NCBI RefSeq assembly: GCF_000143145.1
Contig: NC_014313.1
Coordinates: forward strand, 3,534,001 to 3,598,000
Source: Hyphomicrobium denitrificans ATCC 51888
GTDB lineage: Bacteria; Pseudomonadota; Alphaproteobacteria; Rhizobiales; Hyphomicrobiaceae
Reading direction: 5' to 3'
DNA length: 64,000 nucleotides
The notes beneath the pieces were generated by a model, which ran no database searches, had not been told where the DNA came from, and worked only from the letters and a program-made list of their open reading frames with translations. The position numbers and the translations under genes were made by a program. Positions 47,424 through 58,069 of the stretch are shown one piece after another. How positions within the stretch are numbered: position 1 is the stretch's first letter; each line of letters starts with the position of its first letter.

Positions 47424-47684
47424 TCAGTACCAGTAGCACTTGCCGTGTCTGCAAACGTGGTTGGTGCACTGGACGCGGCCGATGCCCTTCACGTGCTTGT
47501 GCCAGCCGTTCAGGCCGCGACGGCACTTGCGATGCCAGAAGTGCGCCTGCACGACGTTCGATGATTGCGCGCTGACGTCCTTGAGCAGGCTCAGCGGAGC
47601 GGGCGAAGCCGCGTTGGCTGATGCGCTGGAAAATGCGATGGCGGCGGCGAGCGATGCTGCCGCGAGCAAAATATTCTTTTTCAT
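47424..47684 (-). CDS. Small secreted Cys/His-rich protein, unknown
   Basis: The 86-residue protein has a signal peptide (MKKNILLAAASLAAAIAFSSASANA). A mature region follows with HFWHRKCRRGLNGWHKHVKG and four cysteines, ending CTNHVCRHGKCYWY. AGGAG is 8 bases before the ATG at 47684, and a strong terminator follows. The Cys/His content and the aromatic tail recall the C-x8-C proteins at 6291-7550, but the spacing differs. The function is unknown; it is probably periplasmic or secreted. Confidence 0.7.
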   Translation of the reverse strand: MKKNILLAAASLAAAIAFSSASANAASPAPLSLLKDVSAQSSNVVQAHFWHRKCRRGLNGWHKHVKGIGRVQCTNHVCRHGKCYWY

Positions 47685-47838
47685 TGGTGGTACTCCTCTC
47701 TCCCAAACGCCGGAGGTTTTCGGGTTATGCGCGGTGACGCTAGCCGCGCGCCATCGGGTCGCCAACAGATCAATCGCCAGGGCGCGAGAACAGTCGGCCG
47801 CTGTTGCAACTTAGCGTCTCAGGCGCAAGCCTCGGGCC

Positions 47839-48684
47839 TCAGGCGCGCGCGAAGGCGGGCACGTTCGGCCAGAAGACGCGGGCTTTTTCGCTGACTTCGA
47901 CGGGATCGCCGGTGGTCAGGAGCGTGAGACTTCCGGATTCGTCGCCATTCAAATAATGCGACCGCCGCGCGAGATAATCTTCGAAGCTATCGGACACGAC
48001 TTCGGGCTGCGAGAGGATGCGCGTGAACGGCGGCAGGTGCTTGCGAAACAGGTGCTCGACAAGCGGGAAGTGCGTGCAGCCCAGGATCGCACGATGCGGC
48101 GGCACGCCGTCCGTCTGATCTAAAAGCCCGGTGATGCCCGCGCGGACGAGTTCCTCGAGATGCGCCTCCGGCTGCTTTTCCTCGATCGCGCCCGCGAGTT
48201 CGGAGCAGATCTGCTGGACGACCGTCACCTTCGGACAGCGCTTGCCGATTTCCTCCGGATAGACGCCCGCCGTCACCGTGCGCGTCGTTCCGAAAACGCC
48301 GATGGTATCGGTGTTGTATTTCTGCGGATATTGCGGCGACGTCACCGCCCAGGGTGTCTGCGTCGCGGCTTCGACCGTCGGCGCAACGATGCCGAGGACG
48401 TTATGCGTTCCGGCCCACGGGCTTCGCGGAAGCCATTCCTGCTGCAGACGTCTCAGCGCAACGGCGGTTGCCGTGTTGCAGCCGAGCAGTACGAGCTTGG
48501 CGCCGCGCGCGAACAGATCCTCGACGCAATCGCGCGTATAACCGACGATCGCGTCCGATGGTCTGTTGCCGTAAGGAACGTGCGCGTGATCGGCCAGATA
48601 CACGAAATCGGCGGCTTTGAACCGCTGAGTGAGGACGCGCAGAACGGTGAGGCCGCCAAGACCTGAATCAAAGACGCCGATCAT
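47839..48684 (-). CDS. murI: Glutamate racemase
   Basis: The 281-residue enzyme supplies D-glutamate for peptidoglycan. The N-terminal IGVFDSGLGGLTVL, catalytic C69 in LLGCNTATAV and catalytic C203 in AILGCTHFPLVEH are all present. It lies on the minus strand downstream of fabI, with a 46-base gap that has no evident terminator. Confidence 0.96.
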   Translation of the reverse strand: MIGVFDSGLGGLTVLRVLTQRFKAADFVYLADHAHVPYGNRPSDAIVGYTRDCVEDLFARGAKLVLLGCNTATAVALRRLQQEWLPRSPWAGTHNVLGIVAPTVEAATQTPWAVTSPQYPQKYNTDTIGVFGTTRTVTAGVYPEEIGKRCPKVTVVQQICSELAGAIEEKQPEAHLEELVRAGITGLLDQTDGVPPHRAILGCTHFPLVEHLFRKHLPPFTRILSQPEVVSDSFEDYLARRSHYLNGDESGSLTLLTTGDPVEVSEKARVFWPNVPAFARA

Positions 48685-48730
48685 GGCCCGAGTGTTTGCG
48701 ATGCCGGACGGTGAACGTCAACGGCTTCGA

Positions 48731-49600
48731 TTACTCAGCCGCAGCGGAAGGCGAGGCGCTCGGTCCTTTGGCTTCGCTGTCGTGCTCTTTGAGGCTCTGC
48801 AGCGACGGCATCGATACGGTGTTATAGCCGCAATCGACGAAGTGCACTTCGCCCGTCACCGCGCCGGACAGCGGCGAGAGCAGGTAGAGTGCCGAGCCCG
48901 CGACTTCGTCGAGCGTCGGAGTGCGCTGCAAGGGTGAGTTGTCGCGCTGGAAATTGAAGATGACGCGGGCATCCGAAACACCGGCGCCGGACAGCGTGCG
49001 CATCGGGCCGGCCGACAGCGCGTTGACGCGGATGCCCTGCGGTCCGAGATCGGCCGCGAGATAACGCACGGAGGCTTCGAGCGCGGCCTTGGCAACGCCC
49101 ATGACGTTGTAGGACGGGACCCAACGGGTCGCGCCGCCGTAGGAAAGCGTGATCAGCGAACCGCCGTTATGCATCAGGGCCGAAGCGCGCTTCGCGATCT
49201 CGGTGAACGAGAAGCACGAGATGACCATCGAGTTGATGAAGTTCTCGCGGGTGGTGTCGGCGTAACGTCCCGAGAGTTCTTTGGGATCGGAGAACGCGAG
49301 AGCATGGACGACGAAGTCGATGCCGCCCCATTCTTCCTTGATGCGATCGAAAACGCGGTCGACGCTGTTGAGATCGAGAACGTTGCATTCCTCGATGATC
49401 TTCGCACCGAGCGACTGCGCGAGCGGCGCGGCGCGGCGACCGAAGGCACCGCCCTGATAGGTGAAGGCGAGTTCCGCGCCTTGGCCCGCGAGCACGCGTG
49501 CAATGCCCCACGCGATCGAGCGATCGTTGGCGACGCCCATGACGAGGCCGCGTTTGCCCGCCATGATCGGACCCGGCTTGGCAATATCGATATCGGTCAT
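48731..49600 (-). CDS. fabI: Enoyl-[acyl-carrier-protein] reductase FabI
   Basis: The 289-residue NADH-dependent reductase is the last step of each fatty-acid elongation cycle. The N-terminal GLVMGVANDRSIAWGIA and the catalytic Y164-x6-K171 (YNVMGVAK) are diagnostic. Ser/Ala-rich residues extend the C-terminus. I chose the ATG at 49600 because GAGG lies 6 bases before it; the frame is open upstream without homology. Confidence 0.97.
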   Translation of the reverse strand: MTDIDIAKPGPIMAGKRGLVMGVANDRSIAWGIARVLAGQGAELAFTYQGGAFGRRAAPLAQSLGAKIIEECNVLDLNSVDRVFDRIKEEWGGIDFVVHALAFSDPKELSGRYADTTRENFINSMVISCFSFTEIAKRASALMHNGGSLITLSYGGATRWVPSYNVMGVAKAALEASVRYLAADLGPQGIRVNALSAGPMRTLSGAGVSDARVIFNFQRDNSPLQRTPTLDEVAGSALYLLSPLSGAVTGEVHFVDCGYNTVSMPSLQSLKEHDSEAKGPSASPSAAAE

Positions 49601-49734
49601 TGAATGCCTCGTTCTGTCACCAAATGTGCGCCCGCGGACGTCGAACCAACCGCTGCCGCGCTTATAAACTCTCATTATCTCTCGCCAGCCTGCCGGACGA
49701 CGACAAGCTGGCAAGGCGCAGAATCGCGCGTTAC

Positions 49735-50967
49735 TCAGGCATCGTGGCGGCCGAAAATCAGAGTGGCATTGGTGCCGCCGAAACCGAAGCTGTTCGACAT
49801 CACACAGTTAAGTTCGGCGTTGTCGATGCGACTCAGCGCGATCGGAACGTCGGCGAATGCCGGGTCCAGCTCTTCGATGTTCGCGCTTTCGCAGATGAAG
49901 CCGTTGTTCATCATAAGGAGCGAGAAAATCGCCTCCTGAACGCCGATCGCACCGAGGGAATGACCGGTGAGCGATTTGGTCGCAGAGATCGGCGGAATGG
50001 CGTTTCCGAAGACGGCGCGGATGGCGTCGATTTCCTTGGCATCGCCGACCGGCGTGCTGGTGCCGTGCGGGTTGATGTAGTCGATCTTGGAGATGGCCTT
50101 GCCGTCGAAGCCTTTCAGCGCGAGGCGCATACAACGCTCGGCGCCTTCGCCGGACGGGGCAACCATGTCGTGGCCGTCCGATGTGGCGCCGTAGCCTTTG
50201 ACCTCGCCGTAAATCTTGGCGCCGCGGGCTTTCGCGTGCTCCAGTTCTTCGAGCACGACGACGCCTGCGCCACCGGCGATCACGAAGCCATCGCGATCCT
50301 TATCGTAAGCGCGGCTCGCCTTTTCGGGCGTCGCGTTGAAGTGGGACGACATCGCGCCCATCGCGTCGAACAGGTTCGACAGCGTCCAGTCGAGTTCCTC
50401 GCAGCCGCCGGCGAACATGACGTCCTGCTTGCCCCACTGGATCAACTCGGTCGCGTTCCCGATGCAGTGCGTGCTCGTCGCGCAGGCCGATGCGATGGAA
50501 TAGTTCACGCCCTTGATCTGAAATGCCGTTGCGAGTGCGGCGGAAGGACCGGAGCACATGGCTTTCGGAACTTCGAACGGGCCGATCTTTTTCGGTCCGC
50601 CCGTTTCAATCGTTGTTTCGGCCGCTTCGACGATCGCGCGAGTCGACGGACCGCCGGAGCCGACGATGATGCCCGTGCGCTCGTTGACGACATCGGATGG
50701 TTCGAGACCCGAATCGCGGATCGCCTGATCCATTGCGATCCAGTTCCAGCCCACGCCGGGGTTCATGAAGCGGCGCGGCTTGCGCGGCACGACGCTTTCC
50801 CATTCGAGATTGGGTGCGCCGTGAACCTGACATTTGAAGCCGAGATCAGCGTATTTCTCAGCGCGTGAAATGCCCGACTTCGCCTCTCTCAGGGAAGCAA
50901 GCACTTCCTGAGTATTGTTTCCGATCGAGGAAACAATGCCCATTCCAGTAACAACAACGCGCCGCAT
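49735..50967 (-). CDS. fabB: 3-oxoacyl-[acyl-carrier-protein] synthase I FabB
   Basis: The 410-residue condensing enzyme elongates unsaturated intermediates made by FabA. The C-H-H triad is C162 (SACATSTHC), H301 ([11 protein letters not shown]) and H336 ([10 protein letters not shown]). It lies between fabA and fabI in the minus-strand fab operon. Confidence 0.97.
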   Translation of the reverse strand: MRRVVVTGMGIVSSIGNNTQEVLASLREAKSGISRAEKYADLGFKCQVHGAPNLEWESVVPRKPRRFMNPGVGWNWIAMDQAIRDSGLEPSDVVNERTGIIVGSGGPSTRAIVEAAETTIETGGPKKIGPFEVPKAMCSGPSAALATAFQIKGVNYSIASACATSTHCIGNATELIQWGKQDVMFAGGCEELDWTLSNLFDAMGAMSSHFNATPEKASRAYDKDRDGFVIAGGAGVVVLEELEHAKARGAKIYGEVKGYGATSDGHDMVAPSGEGAERCMRLALKGFDGKAISKIDYINPHGTSTPVGDAKEIDAIRAVFGNAIPPISATKSLTGHSLGAIGVQEAIFSLLMMNNGFICESANIEELDPAFADVPIALSRIDNAELNCVMSNSFGFGGTNATLIFGRHDA

Positions 50968-51030
50968 GCGCTCCTAATCTCCTGCGGTTTTTGCAAAGCC
51001 CGCGAGGCTAATCGGGGCAGTGCGAAACGC

Positions 51031-51555
51031 TTAAGTGCCTTCGCTCGATTTGAGTAGGACCCTCAGATCCTTGGCTGTGTATATCACTTCGCCGTCGGCT
51101 TTAAGGACACCGTCGGCTTCCGCGAGCTTCAATTTACGAGCGATCACCCGCTTGATGTCGATGACATATTCGAGAAGCTTGACGTCCGGCGTCACTTCGC
51201 GCGTGAATTTCACTTCGCCGACGCCCGAGGCGCGGCCCTGCCCGCTGAGCCCGAGCCAGCCGAGAAAGAAGCCCGTGAGCTGCCAGAGGGCGTCGAGGCC
51301 GAGACAGCCAGGCATCACCGGGTCGCCTTTGAAATGGCAGGCGAACAGCCAATCCAGGCGTTCGTTTCCTGCGACCTTAAGCTCGGCGACAATCTGACCT
51401 TTGCCGTGCGCGCCGCCGGTCTCAGAGATTGCTGCAATGCGGTCGACCATCAGCATCGGCGGCAGCGGCAGCTGAGCGTTTCCGGGACCGAAAAGCTCAC
51501 CGCGTCCGCACGCCAACAGGTCTTCAAATTCGTAACTCGAACGGCGCTCGGCCAT
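51031..51555 (-). CDS. fabA: 3-hydroxydecanoyl-ACP dehydratase/isomerase FabA
   Basis: The 174-residue bifunctional enzyme introduces the cis double bond of unsaturated fatty acids. H74 and D88 ([23 protein letters not shown]) are the expected catalytic pair. It is the first gene of fabA–fabB–fabI and is divergent from irr. Confidence 0.97.
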   Translation of the reverse strand: MAERRSSYEFEDLLACGRGELFGPGNAQLPLPPMLMVDRIAAISETGGAHGKGQIVAELKVAGNERLDWLFACHFKGDPVMPGCLGLDALWQLTGFFLGWLGLSGQGRASGVGEVKFTREVTPDVKLLEYVIDIKRVIARKLKLAEADGVLKADGEVIYTAKDLRVLLKSSEGT

Positions 51556-51583
51556 ACAATCCCCTCGTCTCGTCCCCTGCCAG

Positions 51584-51600
51584 CTGAGATTTATTCTAAA
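51584..51600 (-). promoter_or_regulatory. Candidate Irr-type iron control element before fabA
   Basis: On the minus strand this reads TTTAGAA-TAA-ATCTCAG, with a perfect first half and 11 of 14 half-site bases in the Irr-box consensus. It is 29 bases before the fabA ATG. The inverted repeat CTGAGA (51584-51589) with TCTCAG (51604-51609) overlaps it. Confidence 0.4.
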
Positions 51601-51644
51601 CAGTCTCAGGCCGGTCGTGCGGGTGCGGCTCGTATCACAACCCC

Positions 51645-51685
51645 GTCATAACGCCTAGCACACCCCGGTGTGGCGTTGTAACGAC
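51645..51685. promoter_or_regulatory. Long imperfect palindrome between fabA and irr
   Basis: CACACC at 51659-51664 mirrors GGTGTG at 51667-51672, and AACGCC mirrors GGCGTT outside it, with a TAG bulge. GTC and GAC close the ends. The site is central in the divergent intergenic region, so it may be an operator for either gene, or a transcript hairpin. Confidence 0.4.
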
Positions 51686-51819
51686 GAGTTTTCGCACCAA
51701 ATAACGTATTGTTGTCGCAAGTTGCGGGATTTCTAACGTCATATTATACTTCACCGCAAAAGCGCGTTGCGCCGCGATGGGTGCAACGTGGGAACTTCAG
51801 AGCGATTGTTCAAACAGAA

Positions 51820-52266
51820 ATGTCCGAGAAATTACCGGCTGAGTCCGAGATCCGACCGACAGTCACGATACCGAGCATGCTTCGGCAGGCGGGGCTGCGT
51901 CCGACGCGGCAACGGTTGGCGCTCGGGCGCCTTCTGTTTGGCAGTGGCGACCGGCACGTAACGGCCGAACAGCTGCACGCCGAGGTTTCGTCGCTGGGCG
52001 AACACGTGTCGCTGGCGACGGTGTACAACACGCTGCACCAGTTCAAGAAAGCGGGCTTGGTGCGGGAACTCGCAATCGAGGGTTCGAAGGCCTACTTCGA
52101 TACCAACACCTCGAACCACAATCATTTCCTGCTCGAGAGCAACGGCGAGCTGATGGACATTCCTGGAGACGCGATCCGCGTCGATGGTTTGCCGCAGCCG
52201 CCTGATGGCATGAAGATCACGCACGTCGACGTGGTCGTTCGCCTCGCGAGGGAAGAAGGCCGCTAA
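51820..52266 (+). CDS. irr: Iron response regulator Irr (Fur superfamily)
   Basis: The 148-residue Fur-family protein senses heme rather than iron in rhizobia and controls iron and heme genes. Features are LRQAGLRPTRQRLALGRLL, VSLATVYNTLHQFKKAGLVREL, and SNHNHFLLESNGELMDIPG, corresponding to the heme-binding His region. It has no cysteine at all, so the CP heme motif of Bradyrhizobium Irr is missing, as in many other Irr proteins. I chose the ATG at 51820; the frame is open upstream. TTCTAAC at 51731-51737 lies in its promoter region. Confidence 0.93.
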   Translation: MSEKLPAESEIRPTVTIPSMLRQAGLRPTRQRLALGRLLFGSGDRHVTAEQLHAEVSSLGEHVSLATVYNTLHQFKKAGLVRELAIEGSKAYFDTNTSNHNHFLLESNGELMDIPGDAIRVDGLPQPPDGMKITHVDVVVRLAREEGR

Positions 52267-52291
52267 GCGGCTAAAGGGGCGGACCGGTCGA

Positions 52292-52849
52292 TCATTTGAT
52301 CGTTTCGCCTTCGTACGCGCCCCAGAGTTTTTTCTGCTCGATGTAGCCGGTGTAGGCGTCGACCGTGACGCGGCACCAGCGGCCGTCGCACGTGCGCAGG
52401 TCAGCGATCACGCCGGCCTCGACGTTGACGACGATGTGCGAGCGTTCGCTGTCGCTGGCGTGGATCGGCACCAGCGGCGGCTTCGTGCTCGCCTTGCGCT
52501 CCCAAGGGAGCACCAGCGCCGTCCTGCGCCCCGATAGAAATGACTGAAGCACCCATCCCGTCGCGCCCTCGGAATCGCGGACCTTGCGCCAGCTCTCGAA
52601 TTCCTGGACGATCTCCAGCGGCAGACCGGCGCGGCGATAGACCCAGCCGGTCGGATAATCGGTCCCCGGGCCGTTCCTTAGATTAACGCGATCCGATTTC
52701 AGGCTGACGAACCGGGGCACGGGAAGACCGCTGCCGGACAGCCCGGAAGACTCGGCCGGTTGGGCGCGCAGAGGCGTCGGCGCGGCGGCCCCGGCGATTG
52801 CCGCGGCACAGATAAGCGCCGGCACCAAGGTCCGCTTTTTACGGTCCAT
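52292..52849 (-). CDS. Periplasmic SH3-domain protein
   Basis: The 185-residue protein has an N-terminal signal (MDRKKRTLVPALICAAAIAGAAAPTPLRAQ). An SH3-like domain follows: RFVSLKSDRVNLRNGPGTDYPTGWVYRRAGLPLEIVQEFESWRKVRD, then GATGWVLQSFLSGRRTALV, and a second, weaker repeat (GVIADLRTCDGRWCRVTVDAYTGYIEQKKLWG). It probably binds the cell wall or acts as an envelope scaffold. The ATG at 52849 gives the best signal; an ATG at 52888 is in frame. It converges with irr. Confidence 0.85.
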   Translation of the reverse strand: MDRKKRTLVPALICAAAIAGAAAPTPLRAQPAESSGLSGSGLPVPRFVSLKSDRVNLRNGPGTDYPTGWVYRRAGLPLEIVQEFESWRKVRDSEGATGWVLQSFLSGRRTALVLPWERKASTKPPLVPIHASDSERSHIVVNVEAGVIADLRTCDGRWCRVTVDAYTGYIEQKKLWGAYEGETIK

Positions 52850-53062
52850 GGTCGCGCGTTTTGATCGAGATCGTAGTGATGCGGTCATCTGAAGCGTTTC
52901 ACGTGCTTCTAATTGATGATGGGTTCAGGGATAAAATGCCGTCGCACTTAATGAATCAGCACTTTGTCTTCGCGAAGGCCATCTGATAGACACGGGGCCG
53001 CACTTTCTCAAGCGGGCGCGCCATTGGGCCCAATCGGTCGGCCTTTGTGCAACGGAAAGCGA

Positions 53063-54061
53063 ATGCCAACTCCCACAAAAAAACCTGTCGTCATCGTAAC
53101 GCGCAAGCTTCCCGACGTGGTCGAGACGCGCATGTGCGAGCTGTTCGATACGAAGCTCAACGTCGAAGACAAGCCGATGACGCAAGCGCAGCTTGTCGAG
53201 GCGGTGAAAACGGCTGACGTTCTCGTGCCGACCGTGACGGATCGCATCGACCGCGCGGTGCTGACGCAAGCGGGGCCGCGACTGCGGCTGATCGCGAACT
53301 TCGGCACGGGCGTCGACAACGTCGATCTCGATACGGCGCGCAATCGCAGCATTTTGGTCACGAACACGCCCGGCGTACTGACCGAAGACACCGCCGACAT
53401 GACGATGGCGCTGATCCTCGCCGTTCCGCGCAGGCTTGCCGAAGGCGCGGCCTACATGCGCGATCCGGCGACGAAATGGTCGGGCTGGTCGCCGACGTGG
53501 ATGCTCGGGCATCGCATCTACGGCAAGCGTCTCGGAATCATCGGCATGGGACGCATCGGTCGCGCGGTGGCGCGGCGGGCGCAGGCGTTCGGACTGCAGA
53601 TCCACTATCACAACCGGCGCCGTCTGCCGGAAGACATCGAGGCGGAGTTCGAGGCGACGTTCTGGGAAAGCCTCGACCAGATGCTGACGCGTGTCGACAT
53701 CGTGTCGATCAATTGTCCGCACACGCCCGCGACGTATCACCTGCTGTCGGCGCGGCGGCTGCGGCTGCTCAAGCCTTCGGCCTACGTCGTCAACACGGCG
53801 CGCGGCGAGGTGATCGACGAGAACGAGCTGGCGCGGCTTCTCGAAACCGGTGCGATCGCCGGTGCGGGCCTCGACGTGTTCGAGAACGAGCCGGTGGTCA
53901 ATCCGCGCCTGCTGGCCTCGGAACGTGTCGTGGCCTTGCCGCATATGAGTTCGGCGACGATCGAAGGCCGTATCGACATGGGCGAGAAGGTCATCATCAA
54001 CATCAAGGCGTTTGCCGACGGTCATGCGCCGCCGGATCGTGTCCACGTCGCGATGCTCTGA
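53063..54061 (+). CDS. D-isomer-specific 2-hydroxyacid dehydrogenase (glycerate/glyoxylate reductase type)
   Basis: The 332-residue NAD(P)-dependent dehydrogenase has the Rossmann motif GIIGMGRIGRAVARRAQAFG. The catalytic Arg is in NTARGEVIDE, Glu in DVFENEP and His in PHMSSAT. Family members reduce hydroxypyruvate or glyoxylate. A serine-cycle role would fit a Hyphomicrobium, but the sequence is not close to the methylotroph HprA I recall. The ATG at 53063 has GGAAAG upstream. Confidence 0.88.
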   Translation: MPTPTKKPVVIVTRKLPDVVETRMCELFDTKLNVEDKPMTQAQLVEAVKTADVLVPTVTDRIDRAVLTQAGPRLRLIANFGTGVDNVDLDTARNRSILVTNTPGVLTEDTADMTMALILAVPRRLAEGAAYMRDPATKWSGWSPTWMLGHRIYGKRLGIIGMGRIGRAVARRAQAFGLQIHYHNRRRLPEDIEAEFEATFWESLDQMLTRVDIVSINCPHTPATYHLLSARRLRLLKPSAYVVNTARGEVIDENELARLLETGAIAGAGLDVFENEPVVNPRLLASERVVALPHMSSATIEGRIDMGEKVIINIKAFADGHAPPDRVHVAML

Positions 54062-54100
54062 CGGGCGAACTGCTTCGAAATTGAATGGGCGCTGGCGCCG

Positions 54101-54937
54101 CTATTCTGCGGCGCAGGCGCTGCCGTCCGTCGATCCGTGGATCGAGAGATCGGTGATCGTCGGCGTCTGCCCGGACAGCGGATTGTCGGGGTCCCACGAG
54201 ATCGACACGACCTCGAAGCGGCTGGCGAGCACGTCGCAGATCAGGAGCCGGCCTGCGAGGCTTTCGCCGATGCCGATGATCTCTTTGACGATCTCGGCTG
54301 CCTGCAGCGTGCCGATCACGCCCGCGACCGGCCCGAGCACGCCGGCTTCGGCGCAGTTGGCGACCAAGCCAGCAGGCGGGGCTTCCGGAAACAGGCAGCG
54401 CAGCGTCGGGTAGGGCGTGCCGTCAGCGGTTTTTTCGTATGGCTTGAAGAGCGAGACGTAGCCGTCGAAGGCACCGAGCGTCGCGTAGGCGAGCGGGCGT
54501 TTCGCCAGGTAGCAGGCATCCGACACCAGGTAGCGGGTCGCGAAATTATCTGAGCCGTCGGCAACGATGTCGTAGCGCGCAATGATCTCGAGTGCGTTGC
54601 GCGCGTTCAGGCGTTCGGCGTGAACTTCGACATTCACCAGCGGATTGAGCCGGTGAATGGTTTCGCGGGCGCTCTCGACCTTGAGGCGTCCCGTGTCGTC
54701 CGTATCGTGAGCAATCTGGCGTTGGAGATTATCGAGCGAGACGCGATCGTCGTCGATGATGCCGATCGTTCCGACGCCAGCTGCTGCGAGATACATGAGA
54801 ACGGGTGAGCCCAGCCCTCCCGCTCCGATGACGAGAACGCGTGCCGCCTTGAGTTTCTGCTGGCCCGGCGCGCCGACGTCGCGCAGCACGAGGTGGCGCT
54901 TGTAGCGTTGCACCTCCTCGGCCGTCAGCGTCGTCAT
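54101..54937 (-). CDS. moeB: MoeB/ThiF-type adenylyltransferase (HesA family)
   Basis: The 278-residue E1-like enzyme adenylates the C-terminus of a sulfur-carrier protein (MoaD or ThiS). ATP-binding GAGGLGSP, RQIAHDTDDTG and SDNFATRYLVSDACY are visible, as is the active-site region CLFPEAPPAGLVANCAEAGVLGP. The CxxC zinc pairs of E. coli MoeB are not present. It lies 20 bases after cysK on the same strand, so a sulfur-transfer context is plausible. MoeB and ThiF cannot be separated by sequence alone. Confidence 0.85.
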   Translation of the reverse strand: MTTLTAEEVQRYKRHLVLRDVGAPGQQKLKAARVLVIGAGGLGSPVLMYLAAAGVGTIGIIDDDRVSLDNLQRQIAHDTDDTGRLKVESARETIHRLNPLVNVEVHAERLNARNALEIIARYDIVADGSDNFATRYLVSDACYLAKRPLAYATLGAFDGYVSLFKPYEKTADGTPYPTLRCLFPEAPPAGLVANCAEAGVLGPVAGVIGTLQAAEIVKEIIGIGESLAGRLLICDVLASRFEVVSISWDPDNPLSGQTPTITDLSIHGSTDGSACAAE

Positions 54938-54957
54938 TCGTCATGCCTTCTTGGATA

Positions 54958-55959
<1,002 letters not shown>

Positions 55960-56055
55960 GTGGCTCTCTTGGTCAGCGTTGGGTGCGGAGGCGCGGTGTC
56001 GAATGCCGCGCTTTTCTCGCAGTTTCAGAGAATATCCTCAAGTCCTTCGCGACGC

Positions 56056-56076
56056 TAATAAGCATTTAATAAGCAT
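56056..56076 (-). promoter_or_regulatory. Direct repeat in the cysK promoter region
   Basis: TAATAAGCAT occurs twice (56056-56065 and 56067-56076) with an 11-base period, about one helix turn. It lies in an AT-rich pocket about 100 bases before the cysK start, where an activator such as a CysB-like protein might bind. No known consensus was matched. Confidence 0.35.
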
Positions 56077-56091
56077 AGCTTTTTTTCGTAT

Positions 56092-56670
56092 TTAGCGGCC
56101 TCGCGCGCTCTTTTTCAATTGGGATTTTGATTTCTTGTTGTTTCTCGTTTTTGTAACCGGTTTTTGTTTTTTCTTCTGTGCAGAGGATGCACTTGTTGCC
56201 GAGCCCGTCGAACCGAAACCGCCGGCACCGCGCTTCGTTCCGGAAAGGACCGCGGCTTCCATGAGCACGGCTCGGATAATCGGCGCAATGATCATCTGTG
56301 CGATACGCTCGCCACGATTGATCGTGAACGGCTTTTTGCCGAGGTTGATCAATATGACCGAGACTTCGCCGCGATAGTCGGAATCGATCGTGCCGGGGCT
56401 GTTCAGAACCGTTAGGCCGAACTTAGCTGCGAGTCCGGAACGTGGCCGGACCTGAGCTTCGGTTCCTTTCGGCAGCTCGAAAATCAATCCGGTCGGGATC
56501 AGCGCGCTGTCGCCAGGAGAAAGCGTGACCGGATTCCCGGCGGGAACTGCGGCGACGAGATCGAAGCCTGCGGCTTCTGCCGTTTGATAGGCGGGCAACG
56601 GAAGATCCGTGGCGTGATCGAGCCGCCGGACGTTGACCTTTACGTTGTTTTGCTCGGGACGCCGGATCAT
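56092..56670 (-). CDS. dut: dUTPase with basic C-terminal tail
   Basis: The 192-residue enzyme hydrolyses dUTP to dUMP. The five motifs are present: [43 protein letters not shown] and the C-terminal [10 protein letters not shown] (about 148-156). After that comes an unusual tail of 36 residues with 13 Lys/Arg among the last 27 and Ser/Thr, encoded by AT-rich DNA. The ATG overlaps the coaBC stop by 4 bases. Confidence 0.95.
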   Translation of the reverse strand: MIRRPEQNNVKVNVRRLDHATDLPLPAYQTAEAAGFDLVAAVPAGNPVTLSPGDSALIPTGLIFELPKGTEAQVRPRSGLAAKFGLTVLNSPGTIDSDYRGEVSVILINLGKKPFTINRGERIAQMIIAPIIRAVLMEAAVLSGTKRGAGGFGSTGSATSASSAQKKKQKPVTKTRNNKKSKSQLKKSARGR

Positions 56671-57947
56671 TCTGCGGCGTCTCGCTTCAACGTCGCGAGA
56701 TGTGCGGCCGCGCGAGTCACAATTCTGATTGCGACCTCGGTCTTGCTCATTTCAGGCCAGCTTTCCACGCCCGCGCTCGTCAGAAGATGAACGGCGTTGC
56801 GTTCACCACCCATGACTCCAATCGGCGATGATACGTCGTTTGCGACGATCCAATCGGCGCCTTTCGATTTCAACTTCTTTTTCGCGTGCGCAACGACGTC
56901 GTTGGTCTCGGCGGCAAAGCCTACGACCAGCGGCGGGCGTCCCTTTCGCAATTGAGCGATCGTTTTCAGAATGTCGGGATTTTCGGCGAGCGTCAGCGCG
57001 GGCGGCGCGTCGGATGTGGACTTTTTGATTTTCGAAGTGTTCGGCGTGGCAACGCGCCAGTCGGCAACGGCGGCGGCGAATATCGCGATATCGGCCGGTA
57101 GCGCGTGCTTCACCGCGGCGAGCATTTCTTCTGCCGTCGATACGCGCACGATGCGGACGCCTGCCGGTTCGGCAATCGAGACCGGACCCGAAACAAGCGT
57201 GACGTCGGCGCCGAGCCTTGCGGCTGCGGCGGCAAGCTCGTGACCCTGTTTTCCTGAGGAGCGATTGGCGATGTAGCGCACAGGATCGATGGGCTCGTGC
57301 GTCGGGCCGCTCGTGACAATCACACGACATCCGGAGAGCGGCTTAGCGTCAGACGTGGACGAAAACCGGCTTTCGATGGCAGCGAGCAAATCCGGAACTT
57401 CGACGAGGCGGCCCGGTCCGGCTTCGCCGCGCTCGGCCATCTCTCCGATCGCCGGTCCGACGAAATCGATCCCGTCGCGTTTGAGCTGTTCGACGTTGCG
57501 GCGCGTCGCCGGGTTCAGCCACATGCGCGGGTTCATCGCCGGCGCGACAAGCACGGGTTTGTCGGTCGCGAGTAGAATAGCGGTGGCGAGATCGTCGGCG
57601 TGCCCGCCTGCCATCCGTGCAATCAAGTCCGCCGTTGCGGGCGCGACGACGATCAGGTCTGTGTCGCGCGACAGGCGGATGTGCCCGATCTCGCGTTCAT
57701 CATCGAGATCGAAAAGATCGGTGAAGACACGCTCGTTGGTGAGGGCTGCGACCGACAACGGCGTGACGAATTGCTGGGCAGCTTTCGTCATCACGACGCG
57801 AACGTGATGGCCGCGCTCGCGCAAACGCCGGATGAGATCCAGGCATTTGTAGGCAGCGATGCCGCCGCCAATGATGAGAAGAATGCGCTTCGCCGATGAC
57901 AAATCCGTAAGATCCGATCTCGCTGCAAGAAGCCTAGACTTTATCAT
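56667..57947 (-). CDS. coaBC: Bifunctional phosphopantothenoylcysteine synthetase/decarboxylase
   Basis: The 426-residue flavoenzyme carries out two steps of coenzyme A synthesis. The CoaC half has [22 protein letters not shown] and PAMNPRMW. The CoaB half has [25 protein letters not shown] and a C-terminal nucleotide-binding part. Linkage coaBC–dut is common in alphaproteobacteria. Confidence 0.96.
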   Translation of the reverse strand: MIKSRLLAARSDLTDLSSAKRILLIIGGGIAAYKCLDLIRRLRERGHHVRVVMTKAAQQFVTPLSVAALTNERVFTDLFDLDDEREIGHIRLSRDTDLIVVAPATADLIARMAGGHADDLATAILLATDKPVLVAPAMNPRMWLNPATRRNVEQLKRDGIDFVGPAIGEMAERGEAGPGRLVEVPDLLAAIESRFSSTSDAKPLSGCRVIVTSGPTHEPIDPVRYIANRSSGKQGHELAAAAARLGADVTLVSGPVSIAEPAGVRIVRVSTAEEMLAAVKHALPADIAIFAAAVADWRVATPNTSKIKKSTSDAPPALTLAENPDILKTIAQLRKGRPPLVVGFAAETNDVVAHAKKKLKSKGADWIVANDVSSPIGVMGGERNAVHLLTSAGVESWPEMSKTEVAIRIVTRAAAHLATLKRDAAE

Positions 57948-58069
57948 ATTCCCCGTCGCCGGAAGTTAAGCCAGTTGAGGCCGCAACCGAAATATGCGGG
58001 TAGTGCGCATGGCCGATCGGCTGCGCCTGGCCTATATCCCTCGCAGGTATTCGTTTTGGAGGCGTCGTC

